Shown here in pieces: positions 36,906 to 46,581 of a stretch of DNA of 64,000 nt. Every line of letters begins with the position of its first letter. Positions within the stretch are counted from its first letter, which is position 1. Location of the stretch: NCBI GenBank assembly GCA_965221985.1, contig OZ244928.1, positions 744,001 to 808,000 of the forward strand, in the 5' to 3' direction. The position numbers and the translations under genes were made by a program. Origin of the DNA: J054 sp965221985 (GTDB lineage: Bacteria > Pseudomonadota > Gammaproteobacteria > Steroidobacterales > GCA-2729495). Below the pieces are notes generated by a model, which saw nothing but the letters and a program-made list of their open reading frames with translations, ran no database searches and was not told the DNA's origin.

Positions 36906-38231
36906 GTGCAGGCCTCCGTCTGGAACCACTGCGTTCGTCAACTGCGCTCTGACTTGTCGGAGCAGCAATTCAACACCTGGATTCGGCCGGTACAGGCCGT
37001 GGAAGCGACTAATTCCTTGCGCCTGTTGGCGCCCAATAGCTTTGTCGTGGACTGGATCAGCAGCAATTGTCTGGACCAAATTCGGGAAATTGCCGGGCAA
37101 ACCGATGCTAGCTACAAAGTCGTGGTGGAAGTAGGTTCTCGAGATCAGCAGCCAGCTCCGTCCATCGTCAACGGCAATCTTGTGGCAAGCAAGAAACCGG
37201 AGGCTTTTTACGGTGGCCGCTTAAATCGTAAGCATTGTTTCGACAACTTTGTCGAAGGGAAAAGCAACCAAATTGCCCGCGCCGCCGCGGTTCAAGTGGC
37301 TGAAAATCCCGGCGGTGCTTATAACCCCTTGTTTATTTATGGGGGTGTCGGATTGGGCAAGACGCATCTGATGCAAAGTGTGGGCAACGAAATCTTGGAT
37401 CGTCGACCAGATGCGCGCGTGGTCTACATTCATTCAGAGCAATTCGTAGGCGATATGGTAAAAGGCCTACAGCACAATACCATCTCCGAGTTCAAACGCG
37501 TTTATCGGTCTTTGGATGCACTGCTTATTGATGACATTCAGTTTTTCGCAAAAAAAGAACGATCTCAGGAAGAATTTTTTCACACATTCAACGCTCTGCT
37601 GGAAGGTCAAAAACAAATCGTCTTGACCTGCGATCGCTACCCCAAAGAAGTCGATGGATTAGAGGAACGCTTAAAGTCACGCTTTGGCTGGGGTCTAACC
37701 GTGGCGGTGGAACCGCCTGAACTGGAAACCAGCGTGGCCATCTTGATGAGTAAGGCGAGCTCAGAAGGCTATGATTTTCCTGAAGAAGTGGCCTTTTTCG
37801 TTGCGAAACGTCTACGTTCAAATGTACGCGAACTTGAGGGAGCTTTGCGTAGAATCATGGCGACATCGGCATTTACCGGCGAGCCGATCACTGTCGACTT
37901 TGCTAAAGAAGCACTGAGGGATTTACTCGCGCTGCAAGACAAGCTGGTTACCATCGAGAATATTCAGAAAACTGTTGCTGAATATTTCAAAATCCGCGTG
38001 GCTGACTTGTTGTCGAAACGCCGTAGCCGTTCAATCACCCGGCCTCGGCAAATCGCCATGAGTTTAGCCAAGGAGCTTACGAATCACAGTCTCCCCGAGA
38101 TCGGTGATGCCTTTGGCGGCCGCGATCACACCACTGTTTTGCACGCTTGCAAGCGAGTTAAATTACTGAGGGAAACAGAGACGCGAGTCAGCGAGGACTA
38201 CAAGAATTTATTGCGCACACTGTCGACATGA
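36906..38231 (+). CDS. dnaA: chromosomal replication initiator DnaA
   Basis: DnaA binds DnaA boxes and opens the origin. Domain I (WNHCVRQLRSDLSEQQFNTWIRPVQ) starts at the N-terminus; the AAA+ domain has Walker A GGVGLGKTHLMQ (near 140) and Walker B ALLIDDIQFF (near 202); domain IV has the DnaA signature HTTVLHACKRVKLL with GDAFGGRDHTTV. The linker (domain II) is short. The start is GTG 36906, which gives the standard N-terminus although no clear Shine-Dalgarno site precedes it. 441 residues. Confidence 0.98.
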   Translation: MQASVWNHCVRQLRSDLSEQQFNTWIRPVQAVEATNSLRLLAPNSFVVDWISSNCLDQIREIAGQTDASYKVVVEVGSRDQQPAPSIVNGNLVASKKPEAFYGGRLNRKHCFDNFVEGKSNQIARAAAVQVAENPGGAYNPLFIYGGVGLGKTHLMQSVGNEILDRRPDARVVYIHSEQFVGDMVKGLQHNTISEFKRVYRSLDALLIDDIQFFAKKERSQEEFFHTFNALLEGQKQIVLTCDRYPKEVDGLEERLKSRFGWGLTVAVEPPELETSVAILMSKASSEGYDFPEEVAFFVAKRLRSNVRELEGALRRIMATSAFTGEPITVDFAKEALRDLLALQDKLVTIENIQKTVAEYFKIRVADLLSKRRSRSITRPRQIAMSLAKELTNHSLPEIGDAFGGRDHTTVLHACKRVKLLRETETRVSEDYKNLLRTLST

Positions 38232-38486
38232 TGAAGCTATGTGAGCCTTGTGTGGAACTGCGGCACCAACTTGTGAACAGCCTGTGAGTAAATTTCCGAT
38301 GATATTTACCCACAATTTATCCACGCTATATGGCAGGGTAAAGATACTCGCTCATACAGTAATTGGAACTTATTAAGTTATTGTTTTAAAAGAATTTTTT
38401 AGAGTTATTCGACGTTAAGCTTAAAGCTAATAACAATAACTATTTATATATATCCAATCTAATATTTATCTAAACAGGCATACGGA
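38232..38486. other. candidate replication origin oriC (dnaA-dnaN gap)
   Basis: The 255-bp gap has a cluster of DnaA-box-like 9-mers: TTACCCACA (38306-38314) and TTATCCACG (38317-38325) on the plus strand, each one mismatch from consensus, and weaker minus-strand matches at 38283-38291 (TTACTCACA), 38272-38280 and 38251-38259. It is followed by an extremely AT-rich tract from about 38360 to 38470 (TATTTATATATATCC near its end), a good duplex-unwinding element. The layout and the flanking dnaA and dnaN genes support an origin; function is inferred. Confidence 0.75.
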
Positions 38487-39587
38487 ATGAAATTCAGCAC
38501 GTCTCGAGAATCCTTACTGCAACCTCTACAAGCAGTCATGGGTGTAGTTGAACGACGCCAAACCATGCCCATTCTGGCCAATATCCTATTAGTTGCAGGT
38601 GACAATGAGATTGCGATTACCGCAACGGATTTGGAAGTAGAACTTGTTGCCCGTAGCACCGTCGACGAAATTGAAGTACCGGGTGAAATCACAGTACCCG
38701 GGCGCAAGCTACTGGATATCTATAAAGCCTTACCTGATGGCTCAGTGGTTAAATTTGCCTTGGACGGAGACCGTCTTACGGTTCGATCCGGGCGCAGTCG
38801 ATTCGTGTTGTCCACTCTGCCAGCGGCTGATTTTCCGGTGATTGATGAAATCCATGACGGTCGTGATATGAAGTTGTCGCAGCAGAGTCTGGCATGCCTA
38901 CTCGACAAGACGCATTTCGCCATGGCTCAGCAGGACGTTCGTTACTACTTGAATGGTCTTTTATTCGAGACGGGCGGCGACTACGTGCGTGCTGTGGCCA
39001 CGGATGGGCATCGTCTGGCGATGAACGAGATGGCGGCATCCAGCGGCGGTAAAGGTGGTCAGCAAGTCATTATTCCCCGGAAAGGTGTGCTGGAACTTCA
39101 ACGGCTAATCGGCCAGGGTGATGACTTGGAATTGATTATTGGCAGTAACCACATCCGGGCAAATCTCGGGGATATTCAGCTGACCTCGAAACTCATCGAT
39201 GGGCGTTTTCCGGACTATGAGCGTGTCATCCCCAAGCCCACCAAAAATATCTTGTCCGCTGATCGAGAAGCTCTTCGCCATGCACTGCAACGGGCGGCCA
39301 TCTTGGCAAATGAAAAATATCGTGGTGTGCGCCTAGAAGTGGCTAAGAACAGTTTGAAGCTACAAGCGAACAATCCCGATCAAGAAGAAGCACAGGATGA
39401 AATTGAAGTGGATTACGGGGGCGAAGAACTGGAGATTGGTTTCAATGTCAACTATCTGCTGGACGCTCTGGGTGCGGTAGAAAGTGAAATGGTGGAAATC
39501 GGCTTTGTGGACTCCAACAGCAGTTGTTTGATTTCGGCACCCAAAGAAACCAAGAATCGCTACGTCGTAATGCCCATGCGGCTGTAG
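38487..39587 (+). CDS. dnaN: DNA polymerase III beta subunit (sliding clamp)
   Basis: DnaN is the ring-shaped processivity clamp. The 366-residue protein shows the three-domain clamp fold signatures: MKFSTSRESLLQPLQAV and RRQTMPILANILL at the start, VRYYLNGLLFE and AVATDGHRLAM in the middle and the terminus YVVMPMRL, the conserved C-terminal peptide. It lies between the origin candidate and recF, 16 bp from recF. Confidence 0.98.
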   Translation: MKFSTSRESLLQPLQAVMGVVERRQTMPILANILLVAGDNEIAITATDLEVELVARSTVDEIEVPGEITVPGRKLLDIYKALPDGSVVKFALDGDRLTVRSGRSRFVLSTLPAADFPVIDEIHDGRDMKLSQQSLACLLDKTHFAMAQQDVRYYLNGLLFETGGDYVRAVATDGHRLAMNEMAASSGGKGGQQVIIPRKGVLELQRLIGQGDDLELIIGSNHIRANLGDIQLTSKLIDGRFPDYERVIPKPTKNILSADREALRHALQRAAILANEKYRGVRLEVAKNSLKLQANNPDQEEAQDEIEVDYGGEELEIGFNVNYLLDALGAVESEMVEIGFVDSNSSCLISAPKETKNRYVVMPMRL

Positions 39588-39603
39588 GGCGCCCGGGCGA
39601 CCA

Positions 39604-40674
39604 ATGCCCATCGCCGAGCTCCAGGTTGATCGCCTAAGGTGTTTGGATCAGCTTAAGATAGAACCCCATCCGGAACTCAACATCATCGCGGGTGCCAACG
39701 GCGCCGGCAAGACAAGCCTCCTAGAAGCTATATATTTGCTCGGGCGCGGGCGGAGTTTTCGATCGCCCCGGCCCGCGGCAGTAGTTCAAACTGGGGCGCC
39801 AACAGCAACGCTTTTCTGTCGTCTCTCTGGTAAGGAAGAACCGGATCCCCGCCTGGGGATTTCCATCGGCCGCCAAAAAACTGAGATTCATATTAACGCT
39901 AAGCCAGGCGGTAGCGTTGCAGATCTGGTATCAGCGCTACCGGTGTTGTTGATCGATTCGGAGGTTCACCAGCTGATTCAAGGCGGCCCCAGTGAACGGC
40001 GGCGCTTCCTAGACTGGGGAGTGTTTCACGTGAAACATGATTTTCGTCGCGCGTGGCGAACCTATCGCCGGGCGCTGCAGCAACGCAATGCGGCCCTAAA
40101 GCAAGGACAAAACCGGTCGGCCGTGGAAGTCTGGAATCCCGATTTGATTGCCGCCGCTCTGGTGGTGGACAGCTGCCGGCGAGAATACTTGGACGCTTTG
40201 AAGCCGCATTTATTGGAAACCATCGCGGATTTTCTGAATCTGCCCGCAGGCTTCACTTTGCGCAGCGGGTGGCCCCAGGAGGCCGATTTGGCGGCGGCGC
40301 TGCACGAGGGGTATCCGCGCGATAGCGCCTTGGGTAGCACGCAGCTAGGCCCGCATAGGGCGGAGCTGGTCATTAGTGTGGACGGGCATCCGGCGCGTCA
40401 TCGCTTATCGCGCGGCCAACAAAAGTTGTGCGCGGCCGCCTTGATCCTGGCACAGAGTCGCTTCGTGTTGGATGAGTCCCAGCAGGGTATGACCCTACTC
40501 GTGGATGAACCGGCTGCCGAGCTCGATGATGTGCATCTGCGCCGTTTACTGGCCGGCGTGCGCGCGAGTTCTGCACAGGTATTTATAACGGCCTTGGATC
40601 CAGATGCCCTCGGCCTTTCAGGCGATCGGCGAGTGTTTCACGTGGAACATGGCGGAGTGCGTATTCTGGTATAA
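39604..40674 (+). CDS. recF: DNA replication and repair protein RecF
   Basis: RecF is an SMC-like ATPase of the RecFOR gap-repair pathway. Walker A GANGAGKTSLLEAIYLLGRG starts near residue 30, the ABC signature LSRGQQKLCAAALILA is near 262 and Walker B LLVDEPAAELD near 300. 356 residues is normal. Two parS sites are embedded in its coding sequence (40022-40037 and 40634-40649), so part of the codon choice is fixed by ParB binding. Confidence 0.96.
   Translation: MPIAELQVDRLRCLDQLKIEPHPELNIIAGANGAGKTSLLEAIYLLGRGRSFRSPRPAAVVQTGAPTATLFCRLSGKEEPDPRLGISIGRQKTEIHINAKPGGSVADLVSALPVLLIDSEVHQLIQGGPSERRRFLDWGVFHVKHDFRRAWRTYRRALQQRNAALKQGQNRSAVEVWNPDLIAAALVVDSCRREYLDALKPHLLETIADFLNLPAGFTLRSGWPQEADLAAALHEGYPRDSALGSTQLGPHRAELVISVDGHPARHRLSRGQQKLCAAALILAQSRFVLDESQQGMTLLVDEPAAELDDVHLRRLLAGVRASSAQVFITALDPDALGLSGDRRVFHVEHGGVRILV
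40022..40037. promoter_or_regulatory. parS site (perfect)
   Basis: TGTTTCACGTGAAACA is a perfect 16-bp palindrome identical to the widely conserved bacterial parS, the ParB loading site. It encodes part of the RecF sequence VFHVKH. It is about 1.7 kb from the oriC candidate, where parS sites are normally found. Confidence 0.93.
40634..40649. promoter_or_regulatory. parS site (one-base asymmetric variant)
   Basis: TGTTTCACGTGGAACA fits TGTTNCACGTGNAACA, with one base breaking the perfect palindrome. It lies near the 3' end of recF, 612 bp from the first site, and encodes VFHVEH, almost the same peptide as the first. A second ParB site in the origin region is expected. Confidence 0.85.
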
Positions 40675-40701
40675 TTCGTCGGTTATTTTGCGGGGACTAT
40701 T

Positions 40702-43113
40702 ATGGCCGGCGACGATCGCTATGATTCCAGTAATATCAAGGTCTTAAAAGGCCTTGACGCCGTGCGCAAACGGCCTGGCATGTACATCGGCGACACCGAT
40801 GACGGGACGGGTCTTCACCACATGGTTTTCGAGGTGGTGGACAACTCCATCGACGAGGCCCTCGCAGGCCATTGTAGCGTCATCACCGTGACGATCCACG
40901 CGGATGAGTCGGTTACCGTGAGTGATGATGGTCGCGGAATTCCGGTAGAAACCCACGAAGAGGAAGGCAAATCCGCCGCGGAAGTCATCATGACCGTACT
41001 CCATGCCGGCGGTAAGTTTGATGACAATTCTTATAAGGTTTCCGGGGGCTTACACGGGGTGGGCGTGTCCGTGGTCAACGCCCTATCGGAGCGGCTACAG
41101 CTCACGGTTTTCCGTGACGGCAAGGTTCACGAACAAGAATATGCTCTCGGCGAACCCGTGGCGCCGCTGGCGATCACCGGCGACAGCGATCGTACCGGCA
41201 CAACCGTGCATTTCCGCCCTAGCGAAAAGATTTTCAGCAATATCGAATTCCATTACGACATTCTCGCCAAGCGCCTGCGCGAGCTGTCGTTTCTGAATTC
41301 CGGTGTCAAGATTCATCTGAAGGATGAGCGCGACGACAAGGAAGACTTGTTTGAGTTTGAGGGCGGTATTCGGGCCTTCGTCGAGCATCTCAATCGCAAT
41401 AAGACGCCCATTCATCCCACTGTTTTACATTTCAGCGCCGAGCAGGACGGTATCGTTGTAGAAACGTCCCTACAGTGGAATGATGGTTATCAAGAGAATA
41501 TGTTCTGTTTTACGAACAATATTCCCCAAAAAGATGGTGGCACCCACCTGGCCGGTTTCCGGGCAGCGCTTACCCGTACGCTGAACAATTACATGGAACG
41601 TGAATTGGGTGGCCGCAAAGACAAGGTTGGTACCACCGGCGATGATGCCCGGGAGGGCTTAACGGCGGTTTTGTCGGTTAAGGTGCCCGACCCGAAATTT
41701 TCCTCGCAAACCAAAGACAAATTGGTTTCCTCAGAGGTGAAGGGCGTGGTCGAATCTACATTGGCAGCCAAGTTGGCGGACTTTTTGATGGAAAGTCCGC
41801 AAGACGCCAAAACCATTGTTGCAAAAATCATGGATGCTGCGCGCGCGCGCGAGGCGGCGCGCAAAGCGCGCGAGATGACGCGCCGAAAAGGCGCACTGGA
41901 TATTGCGGGCTTGCCGGGCAAGCTTGCCGACTGTCAGGAAAAAGATCCGGCCTTGTCAGAACTATTCTTGGTTGAGGGCGATTCTGCCGGCGGTTCGGCA
42001 AAACAAGGCAGAGACCGTCGCACACAAGCGATCTTGCCTTTGAAAGGCAAGATTCTAAATGTTGAAAAAGCACGCTTCGACAAGATGTTGTCTTCACAAG
42101 AAGTGGGCACACTGATTACGGCGCTGGGATGCGGAATCGGCCGTGATGATTTTGATCCGGATAAGCTGCGCTACCACCGCATTATTATCATGACCGACGC
42201 CGACGTCGATGGATCGCATATCCGTACCTTGCTGTTGACTTTCTTTTATCGGCAAATGCCGGAACTTATCGATAGAGGCTATGTGTACATCGCGCAACCG
42301 CCCCTATACAAAGTTAAACGCGGCAAGCAGGAACACTATGTCAAGGATGACGCGGAGTTGAACGCGTATCTGTTGAGTGTTGCTTTGGAAAAAGCCGAGT
42401 TATTCGTCAATGCCGATGCGCCTGCCATTAAGGGCACGGCATTGGAGGCCTTGGCGAAAGATTACTTCTCGGTGATGGCAATCACTGAACGTCTCGCGCG
42501 TCGCTACGATCCGTTGGTGTTAGAACAGTTGATATACACCGCAAGCCTAGACGAAGAAACGTCCGCGAACCCGGATAAGTTGGCCACTTGGTGCGCGGCT
42601 TTGGAAACCGGCCTGCAGCACACGGTGAATGGTTCGGGACTGCGCTACAGCGTGGCCGCATCAACATCCGATCAACCGGGAATTGCCATTACTCGCGGTA
42701 AGCACGGGACAGAAGAAATCCTCGAAATTCCCATGAGCTTTTTTCAATCCGCGGAGTATCGCCGTATCGTCGCCTTGGGTCAGGAGATTCACGAACTGAT
42801 CGGCGATGGCGCGTACATTTCCCGCGGTGAGCAGCGCCAAGACGTGCACAGCTTTAGAGAAGCCATGTCTTGGTTGATGGCGGAAGGCCGTAAAGGTCAG
42901 GGCATACAGCGTTACAAAGGATTGGGTGAAATGAACCCGGAGCAACTCTGGGATACCACCATCAATCCCGAATCGCGGCGGTTGATGCAGGTGCGAATCG
43001 AAGACGCTGTGGCGGCTGATGAAGTCTTTACGACTTTGATGGGCGATCACGTCGAGCCGCGCCGTGAGTTCATTGAACGAAATGCCCTGGCGGCCGAGAA
43101 TATCGATATCTAG
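40702..43113 (+). CDS. gyrB: DNA gyrase subunit B
   Basis: GyrB is the ATPase subunit of gyrase. The GHKL ATPase domain (VRKRPGMYIGDT near 20, DDGRGIPVETHEEEGKSA near 78, GGLHGVGVSVVNALS near 118) is followed by the transducer and the TOPRIM domain (EGDSAGGSAKQGRDRRTQA near 424, DADVDGSHIRTLLLTFFYR). The C-terminal block QRYKGLGEMNPEQLWDTT is intact. 803 residues is full length. Last gene of dnaA-dnaN-recF-gyrB; converges on plsC. Confidence 0.98.
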   Translation: MAGDDRYDSSNIKVLKGLDAVRKRPGMYIGDTDDGTGLHHMVFEVVDNSIDEALAGHCSVITVTIHADESVTVSDDGRGIPVETHEEEGKSAAEVIMTVLHAGGKFDDNSYKVSGGLHGVGVSVVNALSERLQLTVFRDGKVHEQEYALGEPVAPLAITGDSDRTGTTVHFRPSEKIFSNIEFHYDILAKRLRELSFLNSGVKIHLKDERDDKEDLFEFEGGIRAFVEHLNRNKTPIHPTVLHFSAEQDGIVVETSLQWNDGYQENMFCFTNNIPQKDGGTHLAGFRAALTRTLNNYMERELGGRKDKVGTTGDDAREGLTAVLSVKVPDPKFSSQTKDKLVSSEVKGVVESTLAAKLADFLMESPQDAKTIVAKIMDAARAREAARKAREMTRRKGALDIAGLPGKLADCQEKDPALSELFLVEGDSAGGSAKQGRDRRTQAILPLKGKILNVEKARFDKMLSSQEVGTLITALGCGIGRDDFDPDKLRYHRIIIMTDADVDGSHIRTLLLTFFYRQMPELIDRGYVYIAQPPLYKVKRGKQEHYVKDDAELNAYLLSVALEKAELFVNADAPAIKGTALEALAKDYFSVMAITERLARRYDPLVLEQLIYTASLDEETSANPDKLATWCAALETGLQHTVNGSGLRYSVAASTSDQPGIAITRGKHGTEEILEIPMSFFQSAEYRRIVALGQEIHELIGDGAYISRGEQRQDVHSFREAMSWLMAEGRKGQGIQRYKGLGEMNPEQLWDTTINPESRRLMQVRIEDAVAADEVFTTLMGDHVEPRREFIERNALAAENIDI

Positions 43114-43140
43114 TCGCCGCAGGCGGGCTCCGTGGATGTT

Positions 43141-43872
43141 CTAGCTTGGCGGTTGATCGCCAGCCGCACGACGCAAATCCGCGACGGTGCTTTCAATCCA
43201 ATTCTGCAATTCCCGATTCACCTCGCGCGGATCCCGATTCTTTGGATTGAGCGGTGGTCCGATCACGAAACGGACCACGCCGGGCCTTTTTAGCAGGCCT
43301 CGCCGGGGCCAGTAATCGGCGGCATTGTGAGCAACGGGTACTAGTGCACAGCCAGCACTGCGTGCCAGCAATGCGCCACTTAATCCATAGCGGCGGGTTT
43401 CGCCTGGCGCCATCCGTGTCCCTTCGGGGAAAATGTTGATGTACAAGCCTTGCTTAAGCTTCGCTGTACCTTGCTCAATGATCTGATCCACCGCGGATTT
43501 ACCGGCCTTTCTATTAATGGCAATGGGCGAGAGTGTTGCCAAGGCCCAACCCAGAAACGGCGCCCACATCAATTCTCGCTTAAGAACCCAAGTTTGCTTG
43601 GGGATAAACAGCAGTTGCACGAAAGTTTCGTACGCTGAGGAATGCTTAATCAAGACCACGGAGGGTTCTGCTGGCAGATTTTCTTGGCCCTCCACGCTAT
43701 AGCTTAGACCGCAGAGTTTTTTCACCAGCCACAACATCGCGATACACCAGTATTGCGACGCGCGGTAACTGGTTCTTCTGCCGAAAAGACGCAGGAATAT
43801 AACGATAAGCGCACAAGGCGGCACCGACAGGAACATGATCGATGTAAATACGATGGAGCCCAGCTGCGACAT
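43141..43872 (-). CDS. plsC: 1-acyl-sn-glycerol-3-phosphate acyltransferase (PlsC/LptA type)
   Basis: This enzyme adds the second acyl chain to make phosphatidic acid. An N-terminal membrane segment (IVFTSIMFLSVPPCALIVIFLRLFG) precedes the acyltransferase blocks: KHSSAYETF (an HX4D-like motif with Glu in the acid position), INRKAG and FPEGTR. Length 243 fits. It is two bases after gmhB on the same strand; the same gene order follows gyrB in pseudomonads. Confidence 0.9.
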   Translation of the reverse strand: MSQLGSIVFTSIMFLSVPPCALIVIFLRLFGRRTSYRASQYWCIAMLWLVKKLCGLSYSVEGQENLPAEPSVVLIKHSSAYETFVQLLFIPKQTWVLKRELMWAPFLGWALATLSPIAINRKAGKSAVDQIIEQGTAKLKQGLYINIFPEGTRMAPGETRRYGLSGALLARSAGCALVPVAHNAADYWPRRGLLKRPGVVRFVIGPPLNPKNRDPREVNRELQNWIESTVADLRRAAGDQPPS

Positions 43873-43874
43873 AC

Positions 43875-44429
43875 TTAGGTTAATTCGGCAATTAGTACAT
43901 CGCTTACGGCGGCTAGATCAGCAAAGACTTCACAGGATTCGATATCGGCATAAAGATGTTCCGTCGCGGCTCCATTGCCGGTGCGTACTAAGATTGCCCG
44001 GCCGCCCACCGCCCGGGCTGCATCCAAATCACGACCGGAATCGCCCACGATCGCTTGTCCGCATAACGATGTGCCAAAGTCTCTTTCGATCTCGTGTAAC
44101 AAGCCCGGTGCGGGTTTGCGGCAGGCACAAGCCTCATCCGGGTGGTGGGGGCAAAAGAAAACACCGTCGAGTTCCGCGCCAAACTTTTCCAACTCTGAGT
44201 GCATGCGCGCGTGAATTGCCGCTAAGGTCTTGAGAGTAAACAAGCCGCGCCCTACACCCGATTGGTTCGTTGCGACGACGACGCGAAAACCCTCTTCCGT
44301 CAGTCGGGCAATCGCTTCCAAGCTACCTGGCAGCGGTAACCATTCGTCTGGTGATTTAACGAACTCGTCACTGTCGCGATTAATAACGCCATCGCGATCG
44401 AGTACAACGATGCCAGCTTTGCCGGTCAT
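43875..44429 (-). CDS. gmhB: D-glycero-beta-D-manno-heptose-1,7-bisphosphate 7-phosphatase GmhB
   Basis: GmhB removes the 7-phosphate during ADP-heptose synthesis for the LPS inner core. HAD motif I is LDRDGVINRDSDEF (near 9), motif II ATNQSGVGRG, and the zinc-binding insert CPHHPDEACACRKP (near 105-118) is the mark of this family; motif IV is IVGDSGRDLDAA. 184 residues is standard. Overlaps glyS by four bases (ATGA). Confidence 0.95.
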   Translation of the reverse strand: MTGKAGIVVLDRDGVINRDSDEFVKSPDEWLPLPGSLEAIARLTEEGFRVVVATNQSGVGRGLFTLKTLAAIHARMHSELEKFGAELDGVFFCPHHPDEACACRKPAPGLLHEIERDFGTSLCGQAIVGDSGRDLDAARAVGGRAILVRTGNGAATEHLYADIESCEVFADLAAVSDVLIAELT

Positions 44430-46558
44430 GGGCTGGGCAGTACGGATAAATCGGCCACGTCCAGAAACAGTGCTTGTAGTTCACGCAGCAGGGCCAGACG
44501 GTTAGCGCGTTGCCGCGGATCATCTGACATGACCATCACATCATCAAAAAACGTATCAACAGGTTCACGCAAAGTCGCCAGCGCGGACAAAATACCAGCA
44601 TAGTCGCCGACTTTTTTGCGTTTGCCGTGAGCATCGGCGATGTTAGTCATGGCTTGATAGAGATTGGATTCAGCCTTTTCCACAAATAGAGCCGTACTGG
44701 TTTCTGTTCGCTTGTCTTCCGTGGCACCACGCAAGATGTTTGCAATCCGCTTATTTGCCTGGGCTAAGCTTTCCGCTTCGGGCAAAGTCAAGAACTGCTG
44801 TAACGCAATGAGCCGTCGATGAAAATCCAACGGTGAGGCTGGCGACCGTGCTCGCACGGCTGCCAACATTTCCGCGCTAATGCGTTCCGATTCGCAGCCG
44901 GGTGCCTGGCCATCCATATAGTAGGCGCGTAGACGGTCATTGATAAATTCGAAAATTTCCGCCGCAAGATCCTGCTCTTGCGCGATCGAGATGGGCTGGG
45001 CCGCCAAAGCGCTGCCTATGTAATGCGGCAAGTCCAGCTCTATGTTCGATTCCACGAGGATACGCACTAAGCCTAAAGCGCTTCTTCGCAATCCAAAGGG
45101 GTCTTTGTTGCCGGTGGGCCGTTTGCCGGCGGCGAAGATACCCGTCAAGGTATCCAGCCGATCGGCCAAGCTCAGTATTTGGCCGGCTGTGATGCTGGGC
45201 AATCGATCCCCCGCATGACGGGGTAGGTAATGTTCATCGATGGCGGCTGCAATAGTCTTGTCTTCACCGTCTTCCAGTGCATAGTAGTAGCCGACACGAC
45301 CTTGAAGTTCCGGATATTCGCCCACCATCTGCGTGAGCAGGTCAGCCTTGGCGAGTTCCGCCGCGCGCACCACGGCCTGGGTGAGCTTTTCCGGATTATT
45401 GTCCGGCGTGTTAAAATTGGGGTTTTGGGATAGGGCCCGGCATAAATCCGCAACGCGATTCGACTTATCAAACAAAGATCCCAGGTCTTTCTGAAACACA
45501 ACTTGCCGCAGTTTTTCCCGGCGTTCGGCCAGGCTTTGTTGTAAATCTTGTTGCCAGAAAAAGCTGGCGTCGGCCAATCGCGGATGCACAACCCGTTCGT
45601 TGCCGCGGGATACTTGCTCGGGTTCGCGGCTGTCCAAATTGCTGATGGTGATGAAATGTGCCATCAATTTGCCATCTTTGCCGCGCACGGGAAAATAGCG
45701 CTGATGATCTTGTAGCGTGGCGATCAATATTTCTTCAGGCAGACGCAAAAACTCTTTATCGAACCGTCCGCAAACAGGCACCGGCCATTCCACCAGTGCA
45801 GTGACTTCTTCCAGCACAGAGGCTTCCACCACTGCCTTTCCGCCGAGATCGGCGGCGGCGGCGTGTACAAGTTCCGCCACGCGTGCTTGTCGTGTGGCGA
45901 AGTGAGGTAAGACATGACCGGCACTTGTCAAACTCTCCACGTAGCCGGAGGCATTCTTTAGTTCAATCGCGTGGGGCGCATGATAGCGATGGCCATGGGT
46001 GCTGTTGCTGGCCCGGTGGCCCATAATTTCGGCGTTCACGGTTTCACTGCCCAGCATGAGTACCACCCAATGCACCGGGCGAACGAATTCGGTGTCACCC
46101 GATCCCCAGCGCATACGTTTAGGAATCGGAAGTTTAGCCAGAGCCGTCGCGACGATTTCCGGCAACAGATCGATGGCAGCTTGCCCAGCTTGTCTGCCGC
46201 GATAGATCAACCACTCACCCTTGGGTGTCTTGAGTCGGTCCAAATCTTCAACCCGTAGGCTAAATCCTTTGGCAAAGGCAACGGCGGCTCGGCTTGGTTG
46301 GCCCTGCTCGTCAAAGGCGATGCGGACCGGGGGTCCGCGCTTCTCAATCTGCTGCTCCGCCTGCTCCAACTGTAAATCGTGCACCAGTAGGGCCAATCGT
46401 CGCGGTGTTGCGAAAGCCTCAGTGGCGCCGCTGTCGAGCTTGGCATCGGCTATACCCTTAGAGACCCCCTGGGCGAATGCTTCCGATAAGCTTCGCAGTG
46501 CCTTGGGGGGGAGTTCCTCGGTGCCGATCTCAATCAGGCAATCCGCATAACCGGACAT
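44426..46558 (-). CDS. glyS: glycine--tRNA ligase beta subunit
   Basis: GlyS is the tRNA-binding beta subunit of the bacterial alpha2beta2 glycyl-tRNA synthetase. LIEIGTEELPPKAL opens the protein, MRWGSGDTEFVRPVHWVV (near 140), FVTISNLDSRE-like FITISNLDSREPE and KDPFGLRRSALGLVRI are family blocks, and an anticodon-binding DALR-like domain closes it. 710 residues. It starts 23 bp after glyQ. Confidence 0.97.
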   Translation of the reverse strand: MSGYADCLIEIGTEELPPKALRSLSEAFAQGVSKGIADAKLDSGATEAFATPRRLALLVHDLQLEQAEQQIEKRGPPVRIAFDEQGQPSRAAVAFAKGFSLRVEDLDRLKTPKGEWLIYRGRQAGQAAIDLLPEIVATALAKLPIPKRMRWGSGDTEFVRPVHWVVLMLGSETVNAEIMGHRASNSTHGHRYHAPHAIELKNASGYVESLTSAGHVLPHFATRQARVAELVHAAAADLGGKAVVEASVLEEVTALVEWPVPVCGRFDKEFLRLPEEILIATLQDHQRYFPVRGKDGKLMAHFITISNLDSREPEQVSRGNERVVHPRLADASFFWQQDLQQSLAERREKLRQVVFQKDLGSLFDKSNRVADLCRALSQNPNFNTPDNNPEKLTQAVVRAAELAKADLLTQMVGEYPELQGRVGYYYALEDGEDKTIAAAIDEHYLPRHAGDRLPSITAGQILSLADRLDTLTGIFAAGKRPTGNKDPFGLRRSALGLVRILVESNIELDLPHYIGSALAAQPISIAQEQDLAAEIFEFINDRLRAYYMDGQAPGCESERISAEMLAAVRARSPASPLDFHRRLIALQQFLTLPEAESLAQANKRIANILRGATEDKRTETSTALFVEKAESNLYQAMTNIADAHGKRKKVGDYAGILSALATLREPVDTFFDDVMVMSDDPRQRANRLALLRELQALFLDVADLSVLPSP

Positions 46559-46581
46559 GACTTACCTTTCGACCTTCTTAT

